NCBI GenBank assembly: GCA_009760885.1
Contig: CM019719.1
Location: 32,323,584-32,387,583 of the forward strand
Origin: Achatina immaculata
Lineage: Eukaryota > Mollusca > Gastropoda > Stylommatophora > Achatinidae
Direction: 5' to 3'
Length of the DNA: 64,000 nt
Part shown: positions 25,901-34,914 of the stretch, one piece after another
How positions within the stretch are numbered: position 1 is the stretch's first letter
Layout: each line of letters starts with the position of its first letter
Position numbers and translations under genes: made by a program
Notes under the pieces: model-generated
Database searches by the model: none
What the model was told of the DNA's origin: nothing
What the model saw: only the letters and a program-made list of their open reading frames with translations

Positions 25901-28144
25901 GTTTATGAAACTTATTTATGCTTGCATGAACACACACACGCACATATGCAGGCACCCTTTTCTTATTTCTGTATCTTAAAAAAAAGGTACAACGATTCAG
26001 AAAATGCTAAAGAAGATACAATGATTCAGAAACTGGCTAAGGAAGGTACATTGGTTCAGAAACTTGCTAAAGTAGGTGCAGTGGTTTGGAAACTGGCTAA
26101 ATAAGGTGCAGTGGTTCTGAAACTGGCTAAAGAAAGTGCACTGATTCAGAAACTGGCTAAGGAAGGTGCACTGGTTAAAAAACTGGCTAAATAAGGTGCA
26201 CTTGTTCAGAAACTGGCTAAATAAGGTGCAATGATTTAGAAACTGGCTAAGGAAGGTGCACTGATTCAGAAACTGGCTAAAGAAGGTGCAGTGATTCAGA
26301 AACTGGCTAAAGTAGGTGCAGTGGTTTGGAAACTGCCTAAAGAAGGTGCAGTGGTTCAGAAACTAGGTAAGGAAGATACATTGGTTCAGAAACTGGCTAA
26401 AGAAGGTGCACTGAGTCAGAAACTGGCTAAAGAAGGTGCACTGATTCAGAAACTGGCTAAAGTAGGTGCAGTGGTTCATAAACTGGCTAAATAAGGTGCA
26501 TTGAACAGTGGTTCAGAAACTGGCTAAAGAAGGTGCACTGATTCAGAAACTGGCTAAGGAAGGTGCAATGGTTCTGAACCTGGCTAAAGAAGGTGTACTG
26601 GTTCAGAAACTGGCTAAATAAGGTGCAGTGATTCAGAAACTGGCTATAGAAGGTGCACTGATTCAGAAACTGGCTAAAGTAGGTGCACTGGTTCAGAAAC
26701 CTGCTAAAGTAGGTGCAGTGGTTTGGAAACTGGCTAAAGAAGGTGCACTGATTCAGAAACTGGCTAAAGAAGGTGCAGTGATTCAGAAACTGGCTAATAA
26801 GGTGCACTGATTCAGAAACTGGCTAAAGAAGGTGCAGTGATTCAGAAACTGGCTATAGAAGGTGCACTGATTCATAAACTGGCTAAGGAAGGTACACTGG
26901 TTCAGAAACTGACTAAGTGATAGAATAAATACATTTATCTTTTATGATGATTTATGGATCAAATATCTTTTTCTTCAGCTATATTACCATTTATATTTCA
27001 TTTATTTTATTTTATCATGACTTACTTATATACTAAGTTTTTATCAGATTAATGATAACCATCAGTGTAAGATTTTCCTGTCAGTCATGAGATCTGGGAA
27101 GAACTCATGAAAAAATTCAAATGGAGAGCAATTCTGTGTGATGATGTAGAATCACTTTAGAAGGAAATGAAGATCAAATCTGAGGTTTGAAGATGTAAAT
27201 GCAGGAAAACTGGACCTTGCATCACAGACATTGCTTACTGCTACTGTGGCTAGTTATGCAAATCTAACATTAGTAGTAACCATGACAGTAACCATTTAGC
27301 AAGACAGTGCTCAGCAATATATTTGCCTGCTTCAGAACTGACTTCTTTGGTGAAAAATGCCAGCATAATGATAACATTACCTGTATACTATATATTAATT
27401 ATTCCAGCTTACCTTTTAAGGTCTTTTCAATGTGTCTTTGTTGAAAATTTGTCAGCTTTGACTCTCTCATCATATCTGAAAAGGGAAATGTCAAAATTAT
27501 CTACCTAACATGCTGATAATGAAAAATCAAGTTTTAAGAACAACCAACCATTAAAACAGTACAAATTTTTCGTTGTTTAAATCATAAATGAGGGACATAG
27601 TCAGATGTTTAAAAAAAACTATATCTTCCCATATCATTTTATAAAATGGAAGATCTGTAAGATCTAGCTTACCTACAGTTTGATTTGCTTTTTTATGCTG
27701 TCATTTTTTTTAATGTGAGTTTTTTAAACTGTTTTTTTAAACAGCATCTGTAATCTATAAATTATAATTTAATGTATCCAAATGAATAACTAATCTAAAT
27801 GAATTTTATTTTCCTGTATATAATTAATAATAACATTCGTTTTTGAAATTAATAATTTTTCTAAGAAACTGAATACTAAAACTGGTTTTTCTAATAAATT
27901 TTTGATAAAGTGTTTCACGATGTTCTCTTTCTGAAAACAATTTTGGGGTACTGTGTACAGCAATTAGGGCACCATGTTTAGCATTCAAAGTCACTGTATT
28001 GAGGAGATCATGACAGTCATAATTGATCAAATCCTCTTCACTATATTATTCACATTTACTTCTCTATGTCTGAGAGTTAGGGGTTAAGGCTGCTTACCAG
28101 GAGCAACTTCTACAAAGTGTGATGGCTATTTTTCTTTGAAGTGC

Positions 28145-28187
<43 letters not shown>

Positions 28188-29631
28188 CCCTCCCCCATCC
28201 CTTTTTTTCTTTTTTTTTAAACCACATCATCATCATCAGGTGCCGTGCCGACTGGCGTTGGCTATTATGCTTCTCCAGAGTACCCGATCCTTCATGCAGG
28301 CCATCAGTTCAGTTGGTGATCTCCTCTCACACCATCTCATCAGACTGTCCAGTATCATTTCTCTTGGTCTTCCTCTTGATCTTCTTCCTTCTATTTTTCC
28401 TGTTGTTATAATATTTTCAATGCCCCCTCTTCTCATTGCATGTCCTATGAAAGTACATTGTCTCTCTCTTATCTTTCTGACAAGGTTTTTTGTCTCTCCA
28501 GCTCTTCTCATACATTCTTCATTAGTTATTTTTGCTGTCCAGGGGATTCGCAACATTCTTCTAATAAACCACATTTCTGCTGCTTCCAATGATTTTTGTG
28601 TAGACTTGCCTATTGTCCATGATTCACTTCCATATAACAAGATAGGTTCAATATAGCATTTTAGGACTCGTTTTCTAACATTCATTGATAAAGATGTGTT
28701 AGCTAATATGTTTCTCATTCTCTGAAATGCAGTCTTTGCTTGACCTATTCTGTTCCTAATTTCTGTTATGCATTTCCCATCTGAAGTTATTACTGCTCCA
28801 AGGTATTTGAATTTCTGCACCTGCTTTAGAATGGTTCCGTTTAATTTAATACTGCATGCTGGTGGATTCTGTTTCTTAGATATAACCATAGTCTCTGTCT
28901 TTTTGATGTTCAAAGTAAGGCCTTTCTGTTCACTTCCTTTGGCCACTTTATCCAAGAGATTTTGCAGGTCTTGTTGGTTCTCAGCTATCAGTACTGTGTC
29001 GTCAGCATACCGAAGGTTGTTAATATTGTATCCTCCAATTTTTATGCCTGGTTCTGTGATGATTGTTTTTAAACCACACACATGCAAATAACCACACACA
29101 CAAATCAACCATCAACCAATTCCATGATTAGTAACCATGATTTGAACCCCATGCTTCTCAAAGGAGAAATATGTGCATGGCCAACCACAGAACCCCTCAC
29201 TACCTTACAAGTATTTCATAATACTACCATTCAAATAATATGACTTGTTCATTGCTTTGTTTCTATTGTCACCTTTCACATTACTATATCATGTCAGTGT
29301 TTACATTCCTCCCTTCCATCTCTTCATGAAAATTTATGAAATAAGTCGTCGACTGCGTCCTGTAATGTTGTTTTGGTATATCTGCATCCTTGCCATTTTA
29401 CATGACAACTGCATTACTTAAATATTTCTTATCGGCATTTTCTGGTGCGATGAGACGCACTCATATCGGGTTTTACGTTTACGTTCATATCACTCTCTGC
29501 TCTACATATTTTATGTTTGAAAAATTTGTAAAAAAAACTAAAAACGAGCAAAGCTAACCTTTAAGCAAATCATGCGTTTGTTTGCTGTACACCACTTGCG
29601 GGACGTTCCAAAAGCCTCCTTTGTCCGCCAT
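7840..29631 (-). CDS. C22orf23: UPF0193 / EVG1 (C22orf23) homologue, seven coding exons
   Basis: Joining 29631-29559, 27475-27413, 19773-19674, 18969-18884, 12266-12132, 8885-8785 and 7947-7840 (minus strand) gives 666 nt, 221 residues and one stop. Every junction has AG acceptor and GT donor, and all phases agree. Recognisable family blocks are [14 protein letters not shown] (residues 26-39), Y-S-G-G near 81, M-G-A-F near 94, D-R-F-E-E-L (148-153), then [11 protein letters not shown] and E-I-S-Q-K-V-R-E-M-E. The charged C-terminal half is probably helical. No signal peptide or membrane segment. The length is close to what I recall for vertebrate members. Molecular function is not established as far as I know. 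Introns reach 7.6 kb and are filled with repeats. The family call is from memory, not a search. Confidence 0.9.
8194..8316 (+). mobile_element. 5'-truncated LINE 3' end with (GAA)n tail and 13-bp TSD
   Basis: Flanked by the perfect direct repeat 'atccatttccata' at 8181-8193 and 8317-8329. The insert ends in 'gaagaagaagaag', and its translation resembles the end of a LINE ORF ([12 protein letters not shown]). A clean target-primed insertion in intron 6 of the EVG1-like gene. Confidence 0.85.
8785..8885 (-). CDS. C22orf23: EVG1-like gene, coding exon 6
   Basis: 101 nt. Acceptor TTTCAG and donor CAG|GTAAGC. Encodes the most conserved family block: [18 protein letters not shown], then [11 protein letters not shown]. 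Confidence 0.92.
9225..9440 (-). mobile_element. tRNA-derived SINE
   Basis: On the minus strand it begins with a tRNA-like region carrying a B-box-like GGGTTTGAATCC. A central block follows (GTCACCCAGCTGTAGAAATG region), and it ends in an A-rich tail at 9222-9235. The same family recurs at 48640 on the plus strand. Inserted in intron 5 of the EVG1-like gene. Confidence 0.8.
10855..11088 (-). mobile_element. TTAA-ended MITE, copy 1
   Basis: Ends are inverted repeats reading TTcAACTCTTTCACTT on the left and the complement of TTAACTCTTTCACT on the right. The interior is non-coding and matches, reversed, the elements at 34556 and 46481. TTAA ends suggest a piggyBac-type non-autonomous transposon, by inference from the ends only. 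Confidence 0.75.
12132..12266 (-). CDS. C22orf23: EVG1-like gene, coding exon 5
   Basis: 135 nt. Acceptor TTTTAAG (weak tract) and donor AAT|GTAAGT. Encodes [16 protein letters not shown] and ends P-L-P-D-R-F-E-E. Confidence 0.9.
12400..12735 (+). pseudogene. RTE-like LINE 3' end with (ATAG)n tail
   Basis: Broken translation resembles the RTE C-terminus seen at the end of the copy at 20560: a G-G-L-K-Y-L-I-T-T block, a basic stretch, then L-L-D-G-L-M-K-W and [10 protein letters not shown]. It ends in ATAG repeats. A 19-base G run interrupts it. Confidence 0.65.
12557..12575. repeat. Poly-G run (19 G)
   Basis: Uninterrupted G run inside a LINE fragment. Comparable runs are at 48766-48784 and 63461-63478. 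It could form quadruplex DNA and is a likely length-error site. Confidence 0.9.
12990..14288 (-). pseudogene. LINE (family B) reverse transcriptase fragment
   Basis: The longest B copy in the window. Minus-strand frames cover the RT core: [37 protein letters not shown] and the catalytic F-A-D-D box, followed by the thumb and basic tail. The endonuclease part is missing, and the 3' end lacks the terminal ~190 nt present at 31758. A frame change near 13500 separates the two halves. Confidence 0.88.
14511..15499 (-). mobile_element. Family E element, 3' portion of the chimera
   Basis: Non-coding. On the minus strand it holds three ~107-bp tandem units (each with 'aatatgcctaaaccggc'), a unique block, three ~93-bp units (each with 'gagaaagt(c/t)caac'), and an end block closing in GAAGAAGAAG. 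A second copy at 23642-24313 lacks the first two 107-bp units. I do not recognise the family. Confidence 0.75.
15500..16392 (-). rRNA. 18S rRNA, truncated pseudogene (5' ~893 nt)
   Basis: On the minus strand it begins TATCTGGTTGGTCCTGCC, close to the universal 18S 5' end but with two changes. It continues through the universal 5' domain and V1-V4, including GCCGCGGTAATTCCAGCTCC, to GGTTTTCGGAACTGGAGGT. There it stops abruptly at the junction with family E. The 3' half of 18S, 5.8S and 28S are absent. Not a functional rRNA gene. Confidence 0.93.
16393..16878 (-). other. 5' external transcribed spacer fragment
   Basis: GC-rich sequence contiguous with the 18S 5' end and much richer in CpG than its surroundings, which resume AT-rich DNA past the flanking repeat. 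By position it is the pre-rRNA leader. If the cDNA reached the RNA 5' end, the first transcribed base would be near 16878. Confidence 0.65.
17256..17290 (-). pseudogene. Minimal LINE (family C) 3' tail
   Basis: Only (CATT)n followed by 'tgcatgtcccttgtgga', which is the last few dozen bases of the family C 3' end with its AATG tail. A very short 5'-truncated copy. Confidence 0.55.
17655..18620. repeat. ~55-bp minisatellite
   Basis: About 17 units of ~50-60 bp built on 'cttgttgcccttttatcttg' and a T-run of variable length. Lies in intron 4 of the EVG1-like gene. Open frames across it are by-products of the period. Confidence 0.92.
18884..18969 (-). CDS. C22orf23: EVG1-like gene, coding exon 4
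   Basis: 86 nt. Acceptor TTCCACAG and donor GAT|GTAAGT. Encodes [18 protein letters not shown] and a short proline-rich end. Confidence 0.9.
19674..19773 (-). CDS. C22orf23: EVG1-like gene, coding exon 3
   Basis: 100 nt. Acceptor ATTTCAG and donor AAA|GTAAGC. Encodes a Pro/Lys-rich linker beginning [10 protein letters not shown]. Confidence 0.88.
19900..20290. repeat. Dispersed repeat, copy 1
   Basis: Shares with 55190-55540 the motif 'ccttgaaaaaggct...gccgaaatatt', followed by pyrimidine-rich sequence and 'gcagtcg(c/t)catt'. A short hairpin can form between AAGGC and GCC. Unclassified; it may be the end of an old retroelement. Confidence 0.5.
20560..23567 (+). mobile_element. Full-length RTE-clade LINE with 11-bp TSD
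   Basis: Bounded by ACTTGTTAAGT at 20549-20559 and 23568-23578. It has one long ORF, almost no 3' UTR and a (TGATGA)n tail straight after the stop, all typical of RTE elements. The 5' untranslated part is only ~27 nt. It lies in intron 2 of the EVG1-like gene, antisense to it. Confidence 0.9.
20587..23553 (+). CDS. RTE endonuclease-reverse transcriptase, open but with altered active-site residues
   Basis: 988 residues without a stop. The N-terminal apurinic-type endonuclease shows [14 protein letters not shown] and I-G-D-F-N-A-K-V-G. The RT core shows [27 protein letters not shown] (Asp633) and [10 protein letters not shown], with the catalytic box at 730-733. The C-terminus has the Y-G-S-E-S-W-T block and a basic tail. 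Two key residues differ: the endonuclease S-D-H triad reads S-D-R (Arg280), and the RT Y-A-D-D box reads Y-A-E-D (Glu732). The copy at 28227 keeps Y-A-D-D. A duplicated Pro-Arg pair occurs near the C-terminus. Probably a recently dead copy. Confidence 0.9.
23642..24313 (+). mobile_element. Family E element, 5'-truncated, with 12-bp TSD
   Basis: Flanked by GGTATCACAGCT at 23630-23641 and 24314-24325, and ends GAACGAAGAAGAAGAA. Matches the E part of the chimera at 14511-15499 from the third 107-bp unit onward. The target repeat and GAA tail show that it moves by target-primed reverse transcription. No ORF. Confidence 0.88.
24320..24415. repeat. Two-copy tandem duplication (~44 bp)
   Basis: Contains 'acagctttactg' and 'ggcttcatgtatagtta' twice, directly after the family E insertion. 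Confidence 0.7.
25245..25370. repeat. Inverted partial copy of the 20380-20480 segment
   Basis: Reverse complement of part of the interior of the inverted-repeat element at 20334, including 'gcagcacatctcctatttca'. Nearly identical over ~100 bases, about 5 kb away. Confidence 0.75.
25371..25610 (-). pseudogene. Strongly decayed RTE LINE fragment
   Basis: Minus-strand sequence aligns by eye to the RTE region around the catalytic box (N-L-x-Y-x-D-D) and the following F-T-L-N-I-K-K block, with many stops and indels. An older relative of the 20560 element. Confidence 0.55.
25990..26925. repeat. 30-bp minisatellite, ~31 units
   Basis: Unit is 'ggtgca(c/g)tgattcagaaac' plus 'tggctaaaga'. Because 30 is a multiple of three, long open frames arise on both strands (Q-K-L-A-K-E-G-A on plus, L-N-Q-C-T-F-F-S on minus). 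These have no other support as genes. Lies in intron 2 of the EVG1-like gene. Confidence 0.95.
27413..27475 (-). CDS. C22orf23: EVG1-like gene, coding exon 2
   Basis: 63 nt. Acceptor CCCTTTTCAG and donor G|GTAAGC. Encodes the family hallmark [14 protein letters not shown]. Confidence 0.9.
28147..28185. repeat. (CT)n microsatellite
   Basis: About 19 CT units immediately before a T-rich tract and the LINE at 28227. Confidence 0.95.
28227..29065 (-). mobile_element. 5'-truncated RTE LINE (family A) with 13-bp TSD
   Basis: Flanked by TTTTTAAACCACA at 28214-28226 and 29066-29078. The minus-strand ORF covers the RT region from just before the Y-A-D-D box to the S-R-H-G-T end, then (TGATGA)n. Very similar to the C-terminal third of the ORF at 20587, but with an intact Y-A-D-D box. 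Inserted in intron 1 of the EVG1-like gene. Confidence 0.92.
29559..29631 (-). CDS. C22orf23: EVG1-like gene, coding exon 1
   Basis: Starts [12 protein letters not shown] with a good start context (CAAAATGG) and ends L-L-K plus one base. Donor is G|GTTAGC. It joins in phase to exon 2 to give L-L-K-D-M-M-R-E-S. A small hydrophilic first exon beside a GC-richer, CpG-containing upstream region. Confidence 0.8.
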
Positions 29632-29756
29632 TTTGACGCTTCCTCCGCTACTAAGGCGTTACGAAAAAGTTGTGCTGTCGTGACCCTAATTTTCGCAATT
29701 TTAATTCTAATTAGTTATTATAAGGTATCAAGTGCCAGATGTTTAAAAATAAAAAT
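29632..29756 (-). promoter_or_regulatory. Likely promoter / 5' UTR of the EVG1-like gene
   Basis: Short CpG-containing stretch directly upstream of the exon 1 ATG, in otherwise AT-rich DNA. No TATA box at a usual distance. Only ~125 bases separate the ATG from a LINE fragment, so the promoter is compact or partly LINE-derived. Confidence 0.45.
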
Positions 29757-30365
29757 TCCGTCAGTCAGTCATATGCATATCCCTTGCGGAACTTTGCCTC
29801 CCTAACAGCTTTCCTGTAGGCCTCTCAGTTGTAAGTAAGATGCCCTGTTGCTGATACATCCATTTGCAGGTTATCAACAATGTCTCGCAGCCATCTTCGC
29901 CTTGGTCTTCCTCGCTTTCTTTTTCCTATTATGTACCCTTCCAAGATTGTCTTCTCTAAATTATCATGCAGTTCAATGTGTCCAAAATATTTAAGTTTTC
30001 CTTTATTAATCCTCTTTACTAGCCAACATTCTTCAATATTAAGTTCTCGTAGCATTAATATATTTGTTCTTTTTTGTGTCCATAACTGAAGAACTCCTCT
30101 ATAGCACTTACATTCAAAGGCATTTATGTGTTTCTCAGCTGTTTTATTAAGTGTACAGGTCTCACAGGCATATGTTGCGATGGAAAAGATGCATGCCCTT
30201 ACAAATCTTATTTTTGTAGTTCTGTCTGTTCCTCTCCACAGCTTCCTTAGTTGTTTTACTTTTTGAAGAGCGATAGATGCCTTTTAATTTCTCTCATTGT
30301 ATCTCCATCATTAGTAATGACCAAGATATTGAAAACTTTCCACATCTTCCAATTTTCCTCATTGA
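29757..30365 (-). pseudogene. LINE (family C) 3' fragment
   Basis: Longest C copy in the window. Minus-strand translation includes L-N-I-E-E-C-W-L-V-K-R-I, K-Y-F-G-H, E-G-Y-I-I-G-K-R-K-R-G-R-P-R-R-R-W and D-N-L-Q-M-D-V-S-A. The region before it (30060-30365) is RT thumb with stops. It ends in a TGAC-type tail near 29757. Confidence 0.8.
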
Positions 30366-30387
30366 TATATATAATTATATGTATATA

Positions 30388-30571
30388 GCACTAAGATGGA
30401 CACCACAGGGGAACAGAAGTAAGGGTAGACCAAAAGAGACACGGAGAAGAACAACAGAAAGGATGTTGAGCAATAGAGGGCTCACTTGGGCAGGAGCAGA
30501 AAAAATGCAAAGGACATGCATTTGTGGAAAACTCTTGCGGAAGCCCCATGTGCCCTGGGCACTTAAGGTTC

Positions 30572-30573
<2 letters not shown>
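30388..30573 (+). pseudogene. LINE (family D) 3' end
   Basis: Encodes A-L-R-W-T-P-Q-G, K-G-R-P-K-E-T-R-R-R-T-T-E-R-M-L and G-L-T-W-A. It then ends at 'gggcacttaaggttcag' and runs straight into (AT)n. Copies of the same end are at 56395 and, more diverged, 52085. Confidence 0.82.

Positions 30574-30574
<1 letters not shown>

Positions 30575-30647
<73 letters not shown>
30575..30647. repeat. (AT)n microsatellite
   Basis: About 36 AT units directly following the LINE D 3' end. Confidence 0.95.
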
Positions 30648-30650
<3 letters not shown>

Positions 30651-31389
30651 CATTCATATATTCAAAACTAATAATTATAAATTCATACTGTTTGTGATAA
30701 TATAAATGCAGAATTTTAAATGGCCCTTTTTTTCTCTATCAAAAACTATAATGGTGACATGGTCAGGTTGATGACTTAGTAGATGCACTGTAGTGCACTC
30801 GTAGTTGCAAAAAACATCAAAGGAGAATGTTGCATGTATGTCAAAACTGACATCTGCTTTATCTATTCAGTATAGATGATGAACGGGCACCAGCAGCACT
30901 GAAAAGCATTGAATTCTGGATATCTAATCTGTGGAACTTTCAAAGATTCCCCCTCCCCCACGCAACAGAATTTTCTATCTGAAATATACTTCTCCTACGA
31001 CGTGGTCATGTACGATGGAAAGGTTCCGAGAAATTTACCTTATGGCACAAACTGAACGGATCTATGATTTTTAACCTCCTCAGAATTCTGTTTATTACAT
31101 CGCTGTTGTAGAGATCGCCGGGGCTTAAAACAAAGAACCTGGTCACATTGAGATAAATGTAGGACAAGTACACTGGCAAGACCGGTTTGTGACTAGATGA
31201 TTGCATCCAGAAACACCTTTATGACGTCTCCCATACTCCCATAGTGATTCCTGAGAGTCTCCAAACATTTAAACGGCGTCAGCTGCAGAGGAAAGTCCTA
31301 CTTTCAAGTGAGAGCCCTCAAGCAACAGTGTCACTAGCTAAGTGAAACTTTGGAGCCACGTGAATTAAATTACAAATTCAGTTTCACCT

Positions 31390-31757
31390 ATTTCCAAATT
31401 ATCTACCTTTTTTCACCTGTTATCACACTTTTTTTCAGTTGTTACCAAACCTTTTTTTTCCGCCTATTACCACACCTTTTTTCAACTGTTACCACACCTT
31501 TTTTCAACTGTTACCACACCTTTTTCACCTGTTACTACACCTTTTTTCAACTGTTACTACACCTTTTTTTCAACTGTTACCACACCTTTTTCACCTGTTA
31601 CTACACCTTTTTTTTCGACTGCTACCACACATTTTTTGTACTGTTATCACATCTTTTTTTTCGACTGTTACAACACCTTTTTTTTCAACTGTTACCATAC
31701 CTTTTTTCAACTGTTACCACACTTCTTTTTCGACTGTTATCATCTTTTTTTTTTTCA
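31390..31757. repeat. ~24-bp pyrimidine-rich minisatellite
   Basis: Around 15 units of 'actgttaccacacc' plus a T-run with 'caa' or 'cga'. Interrupted by the LINE B copy and resumes at 32744-32775. Confidence 0.9.
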
Positions 31758-32743
31758 ACTATCTTATATCTTATATCCTTCCCGTGCCGTTAAACGTCAC
31801 ATAGGGCTCGCAATATAGTTCGCCAATTTTTCCTGTCTTCGGCGAGTCTTTCAACCTCATCAAAGGATTTTATGCCTGTTAATTTGGCCTATCTTAATAA
31901 TGTCCTCTTCAGAGTTTCACGCGGTCTGCCTCTTTTTCTTCGGCCTGTTGTGTTCCACTTGATAGCTTGTTTTGGGATTCTCTGATCATTTCTTCTCATC
32001 AAGTGACCAACATATGTCCATCTCCTTTTCCTGATCACCCATGAGACTGGTTGTTGTTCAGTCATCTGTCTTATTTCTGCATTGTTCTTGAATTCGTTCC
32101 ACTTGATGCAGAGTATTTTCCTTAGGCATTTGTTTTCAAAACAGTCTAATTTCTTTTCTATTTCTTTAGTTGTTTTCCAGCTTTTGCATGCATAAATGAG
32201 GGTGGATATTACATTTGAATTGAATAGTCTTAACTTGGTTTTTGTGCTTATAACTTTTGAGTTCCGTATGTTCTCAAGATTCTTGAAGATTGATGCTGTT
32301 TTTGCAATTCTGATCCTAACTTCCTTTCTAGTGTCACCATCCTGGTCTATGTAGCTGCCAAGGTATGCAAATTGATTGACTTCTTCAATATCTGTCCCTT
32401 CTATGTGTATTTTTCCATTTTGATTGAGAGGAATTTTCATTATTTTTGTTTTGTCCTTGTTAATTTCAAGTCCTATTTTGCTAGCCAGTGAAGACAGGCT
32501 ATCTGTTTTTTCTTGCATGGAATTCACATTATTACTGATAAGAGTTATGTCATCAGCAAAATCAAGGTCTTCTAGTTGGGTCCCATGAACCCAGTCAATA
32601 CTTGTGCTACCTGTGCAGTATTTTTTTCATTATGAAGTCTACTGTAATCCCAAAAAGTAAAGGAGACAGTATACATCCTTGTTTCACGCCTGTTTCAGTC
32701 TGGAACCATTCACTCATCCCTTCTTCTGTCTTGACTGCACAAC
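31758..32743 (-). pseudogene. 5'-truncated LINE (family B) inserted in a minisatellite
   Basis: Minus strand: RT from just before V-K-Q-G-C-I-L-S-P to the basic tail K-R-G-R-P-R-E-T-L-K-R-T, then 'cacgggaaggatataagat' and a (TATAAGA)n tail. A frame break occurs near 32625 in a T-run. Flanked on both sides by the same minisatellite units. Confidence 0.88.
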
Positions 32744-32777
32744 TGTTTTCGACTGTTACCACTGTTACCATCTAACT

Positions 32778-33010
32778 TGTGCAGTACACTCATATTCTGT
32801 GATTACTAAAATACTTTATCTAATAATTTCTGTAGGGTTTTGTTTTTCATTTTTAACATTGGTACCGTATTATCTACATATTGTAGATTGTTCACGTTAT
32901 AGCCTCCAACTCGAATCTATAGCTTGTTTTTAATTTCTCCCATTATATTTTAGCTGTACAGTGACAACAAATCTGGTGAGAGGACCCAACGTTGTCCAGC
33001 TCTTTGAGAG
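32778..33010 (-). pseudogene. Old RTE LINE fragment
   Basis: Reverse complement closely matches 35400-35500 (R-V-G-G-Y-N-V-N-N-L-Q-Y-V-D-N-T), so it belongs to the same older RTE subfamily. Frames are broken. Confidence 0.7.
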
Positions 33011-33793
33011 TGATTACTCATACTACACTCTTTTAATCCACTCTGCTCTTCTTTTATCTCTAACTAACGGTCCCTGTATACTTCTTACACCGCTTCCTCT
33101 TTCACCCATCTTGGCTGTCAACAAACAGGATTAGTATCACAGTTTCTAGGCCTCGTTATAAGCATCCGCAGTTCTGGCCATATACTGTATTCTGTCGGCC
33201 TCAACAACACACAGGCCGCAACACAATTATTCCATTCTTATTTGCTACATCATACATTTAAATCTTTCCGTTAGCTTTTTTTCCCGTCCTCTTTGAAGAA
33301 AACGAAATTCCAAGCGAAAAAAGCAGTTCACCACGTCAATAGATATAGCTGTTCATAAACAACAACAACAAAAAGTTTCATTGTTACTACAGCTGAACTG
33401 TTATGGTCTCGCTATGTGAATATACATTTATTCCTAAAAAATTATGTACATAAAACTGTGGAGTTCTAATCTACTCTAAGAAGACTGTGTTTTTTAATTA
33501 CACTTTTATTTTTCAATGGCATGCACTTACTGCAACATAAAGAGAAGCAGAAAAAGACGAAAATGCTTAAATGCGTACATTGATCCTAAGGGGCAAGGCA
33601 ACATTTTCACCATTACGTAGTTCCTTATGTCGCCGAACATCCAAGAAACAACCGCAGTTTTAGGTTTTATTCGACTGAAAGAAAAATGGGAACCAGCATC
33701 AACAACCGTGGAGTTCTCGGACATCCATAACTTTTTGCAGCTGGGAATGAAACAGTCCGACAGTTCAGTGAATTTAGGTCTATCGCTGGAAAG

Positions 33794-33797
<4 letters not shown>

Positions 33798-33870
<73 letters not shown>
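33798..33870. repeat. (AG)n microsatellite
   Basis: About 36 AG units. A plus-strand open frame reads into it from 33627. I do not recognise that frame and give it little weight. Confidence 0.95.
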
Positions 33871-33872
<2 letters not shown>

Positions 33873-34555
33873 CCGCTATAAAACCGACGAGAAGTTCTGA
33901 TTTTCATCAATTAGACCTCCACCCATTCCGTGATCGATTAGCTATAAGTGACTTAGAAGCTATAAGTTACACTTAAATCAGACTGGATTAAGTCTGCATA
34001 TTAGTAAAGTTTACTAGTATTAAAAAAACTTAACAAGTTTAAAAGTTTATTTTACAACATAAAAGTAAACTAACATCACTTTAAACCTCGATAAGCATAT
34101 ACTCTATAATCCGATGACATCTATCTGTGGCTGAATCCCCGTTACGATAGAGTTTTTTTTTTGTAAAGTTTATGCAAAGTGTTTAAAATTTTCAGAAAAG
34201 TGACAGAAAGAGATTCTTATTGACTGAAATTATCAAGACAAGAAAATACAGTAAAAGAGAACTTTTAGAGTGAAACAAATAACTTTACGGAAACAAAGTA
34301 CGTCTCATTTTACAAATTCCTTTTACACGTCAATACAGCTGATGCACAATGAGACATCGTGACTGTATAAATACTGTAAGTATGCTATGGTGTTGGTATT
34401 ATTTTTAATTGCCATTTTGTGCTAAATGCGTTTGTAAAGTTTTTAAATGTAGCTGTTCAAACCTGTGTGTTACAATATTTTTGGAAGTTATAACAGAGTG
34501 CGAAGGAGATATGGTACTTTTTCAAGAAGGAAACGAAAAGCCAGGAAAAGTAATC

Positions 34556-34783
34556 TTAACTCTTTCACTTTAAAAACAATGCCAGTGTTGGTATATCTTG
34601 CATACCTATGCGATCAGAGCGATATTTAGGCAAAGTCTAGATGAAATGAAAAGTAGCACATTCCTACCCAACTCATATTTTTCTTTTATAGAGTATCTTT
34701 CTTCAAGTTTCTTTCTACCAACATTTCGCATCAAAAATTCTTCTAGAAGAGGATGCAAATTACATCAGAAGTGAACGAGTTAA
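34556..34783 (+). mobile_element. TTAA-ended MITE, copy 2 (best preserved)
   Basis: Starts TTAACTCTTTCACTT and ends AAGTGAACGAGTTAA, a 15-bp imperfect inverted repeat including TTAA. The interior holds a single copy of the segment that became a 37-bp minisatellite in the related element at 46481. Non-coding. Confidence 0.8.
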
Positions 34784-34914
34784 TGGTGAATTTTTTTTTT
34801 AATGTAACCGAATCGAAAAATAACATATCTGAAGATGAATCCGAAGTGAATGTGATGTAAACATCATAATAAAATTGTTGAATATCATCCACGACACTGG
34901 ATTTGTACGTAATG

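Noticed and set aside
25990..26925. Open frames with 10-residue repeats on both strands
   Set aside because: The 30-bp minisatellite period is a multiple of three, so frames stay open automatically. They lie in an intron and have no other coding signs. The same holds for frames at 50147, 57355 and 61325.
28097..28124. A 28-nt micro-exon (minus strand) before EVG1-like exon 2, with a GTAAGC donor
   Set aside because: It would put a stop codon at the junction with exon 2, and its acceptor lacks a pyrimidine tract. Exon 1 at 29559-29631 joins directly in phase instead.
33627..33881. Plus-strand frame of 84 codons ending in poly Glu-Arg
   Set aside because: The tail is an (AG)n microsatellite and the first part matches nothing I know. 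There is no splice or promoter support, though a hidden exon cannot be excluded.
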